DNA of 14,017 bases from the NCBI GenBank assembly GCA_934163035.1, contig CAKPJX010000025.1:1-14017 (forward strand). Direction: 5' to 3'. Numbering within the stretch: position 1 is the stretch's first letter; each line of letters opens with the position of its first letter. The translations under genes and the position numbers were made by a program. Of the stretch, positions 13,619-14,017 are shown piece by piece. The notes below the pieces were generated by a model that did not search any database, was not told where the DNA came from, and was given only the letters and a program-made list of their open reading frames with translations. Source of the DNA: an uncultured Bacilli bacterium (lineage in GTDB: Bacteria > Bacillota_I > Bacilli_A > RF39 > UBA660).

Positions 13619-14017
13619 CTACCTCATAATAATAATCACTATAACAACCAATAATATAATTGATACAAGATTTAAGAACCATTCACTCTTAAATACTTTA
13701 GGAAGCTTATCCGTAACAACTTGTAACAAATAATAAATTAAAAAACCTAAACAACCACCTATTACATTTAAGATAATATCATCCACATCAAATACTCTTC
13801 CTATTAACATCTGAACAATTTCAATAGAAATAGATGCTATTACTGTTAAGAATAATGGTAACTTAATTTTTCTACTATCTAAAATATAACTAACAAAAAA
13901 ACCATACGGTAAAAACATTATCATGTTACCAACAACATTTTTAAAAAATAATCTACTACCCATATTATAACGTAATATTTCTTTAAAAGGAATAAAATTA
14001 TTACTAGACCAACTAAC
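13619..14017 (-). CDS. VanZ-like family membrane protein (partial, N-terminus leaves the window)
   Basis: The frame is open to the right window edge, adding 18 codons (FIPFKEILRYN) before the first ATG at 13963. PF near the start, NVVGNMIMFLPYGFF, a middle membrane segment, and DVDDIILNVIGGCLGF are the hallmarks of VanZ-like proteins; several hydrophobic segments follow, the last ending IIIMR. So the true start is outside, and the ATG at 13963 is internal. The function of most VanZ-like proteins is not settled; the teicoplanin-resistance member gave the name. It stands where phoH is found upstream of ybeY in Bacillus. Confidence 0.85.
   Translation of the reverse strand, partial: VSWSSNNFIPFKEILRYNMGSRLFFKNVVGNMIMFLPYGFFVSYILDSRKIKLPLFLTVIASISIEIVQMLIGRVFDVDDIILNVIGGCLGFLIYYLLQVVTDKLPKVFKSEWFLNLVSIILLVVIVIIIMR

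Noticed and set aside
1..14017. CRISPR array, insertion sequence, phage genes, tRNA or rRNA genes
   Set aside because: I saw no spaced direct repeats, transposase or phage motifs, or tRNA-like sequences; the only sizeable repeat is the rpsB/rplT module.

Overview
The window is very AT-rich and every gene I can support reads on the minus strand, so transcription runs from high to low coordinates. The gene content points to a low-GC Gram-positive bacterium of the Bacilli type. It has a ybeY-dgkA-cdd-era-yqzL-recO-glyS order like that of Bacillus, a T-box, an infC leader of the L20-attenuation type, a single-chain glycyl-tRNA synthetase and an LPxTG surface protein. TGA is used as a stop (for example in the ATGA overlaps dgkA/cdd and cdd/era), so this is not the Mycoplasma code. 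A cell-wall-bearing, uncultured gut-type Bacilli lineage is my inference; the sequence does not name a species.

Layout from the right edge. (1) 14017-11367: a partial VanZ-like gene, ybeY, dgkA, cdd and era, tightly packed with start/stop overlaps, then the tiny yqzL-like gene and recO. (2) 10622-8345: a promoter whose -35 lies inside the end of recO, a very compact T-box leader, a gene of unknown function with no ordinary start codon, and glyS. (3) 8317-7805: an O6-methylguanine-DNA methyltransferase gene broken by three separate one-base losses. (4) 7774-6271: promoter, attenuator leader, infC (apparently starting at AUC), rpmI and rplT. (5) 6182-3695: rpsB, tsf and a thioredoxin-like lipoprotein, closed by a terminator. 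(6) 3693-1816: a polyprenyl synthetase with a long N-terminal extension, then frr and a terminator. (7) 1768-1: a separately transcribed sortase-anchored pilin-like surface protein that leaves the window at its C-terminus.

Most of the window is translation machinery: two ribosomal protein operons, IF3, EF-Ts, ribosome recycling factor, GlyRS, and the ribosome maturation factors Era and YbeY. The most unusual feature is that ribosomal proteins uS2 and bL20, encoded by neighbouring genes, both end in a nearly identical 36-residue Rho_N/SAP-like module (33 of 36 residues the same) after a charged linker. Other points worth attention are the short T-box, the overlapping terminator/antiterminator in the infC leader, the AUC start of infC, the three frameshifts in the methyltransferase gene, and the absence of pyrH between tsf and frr.
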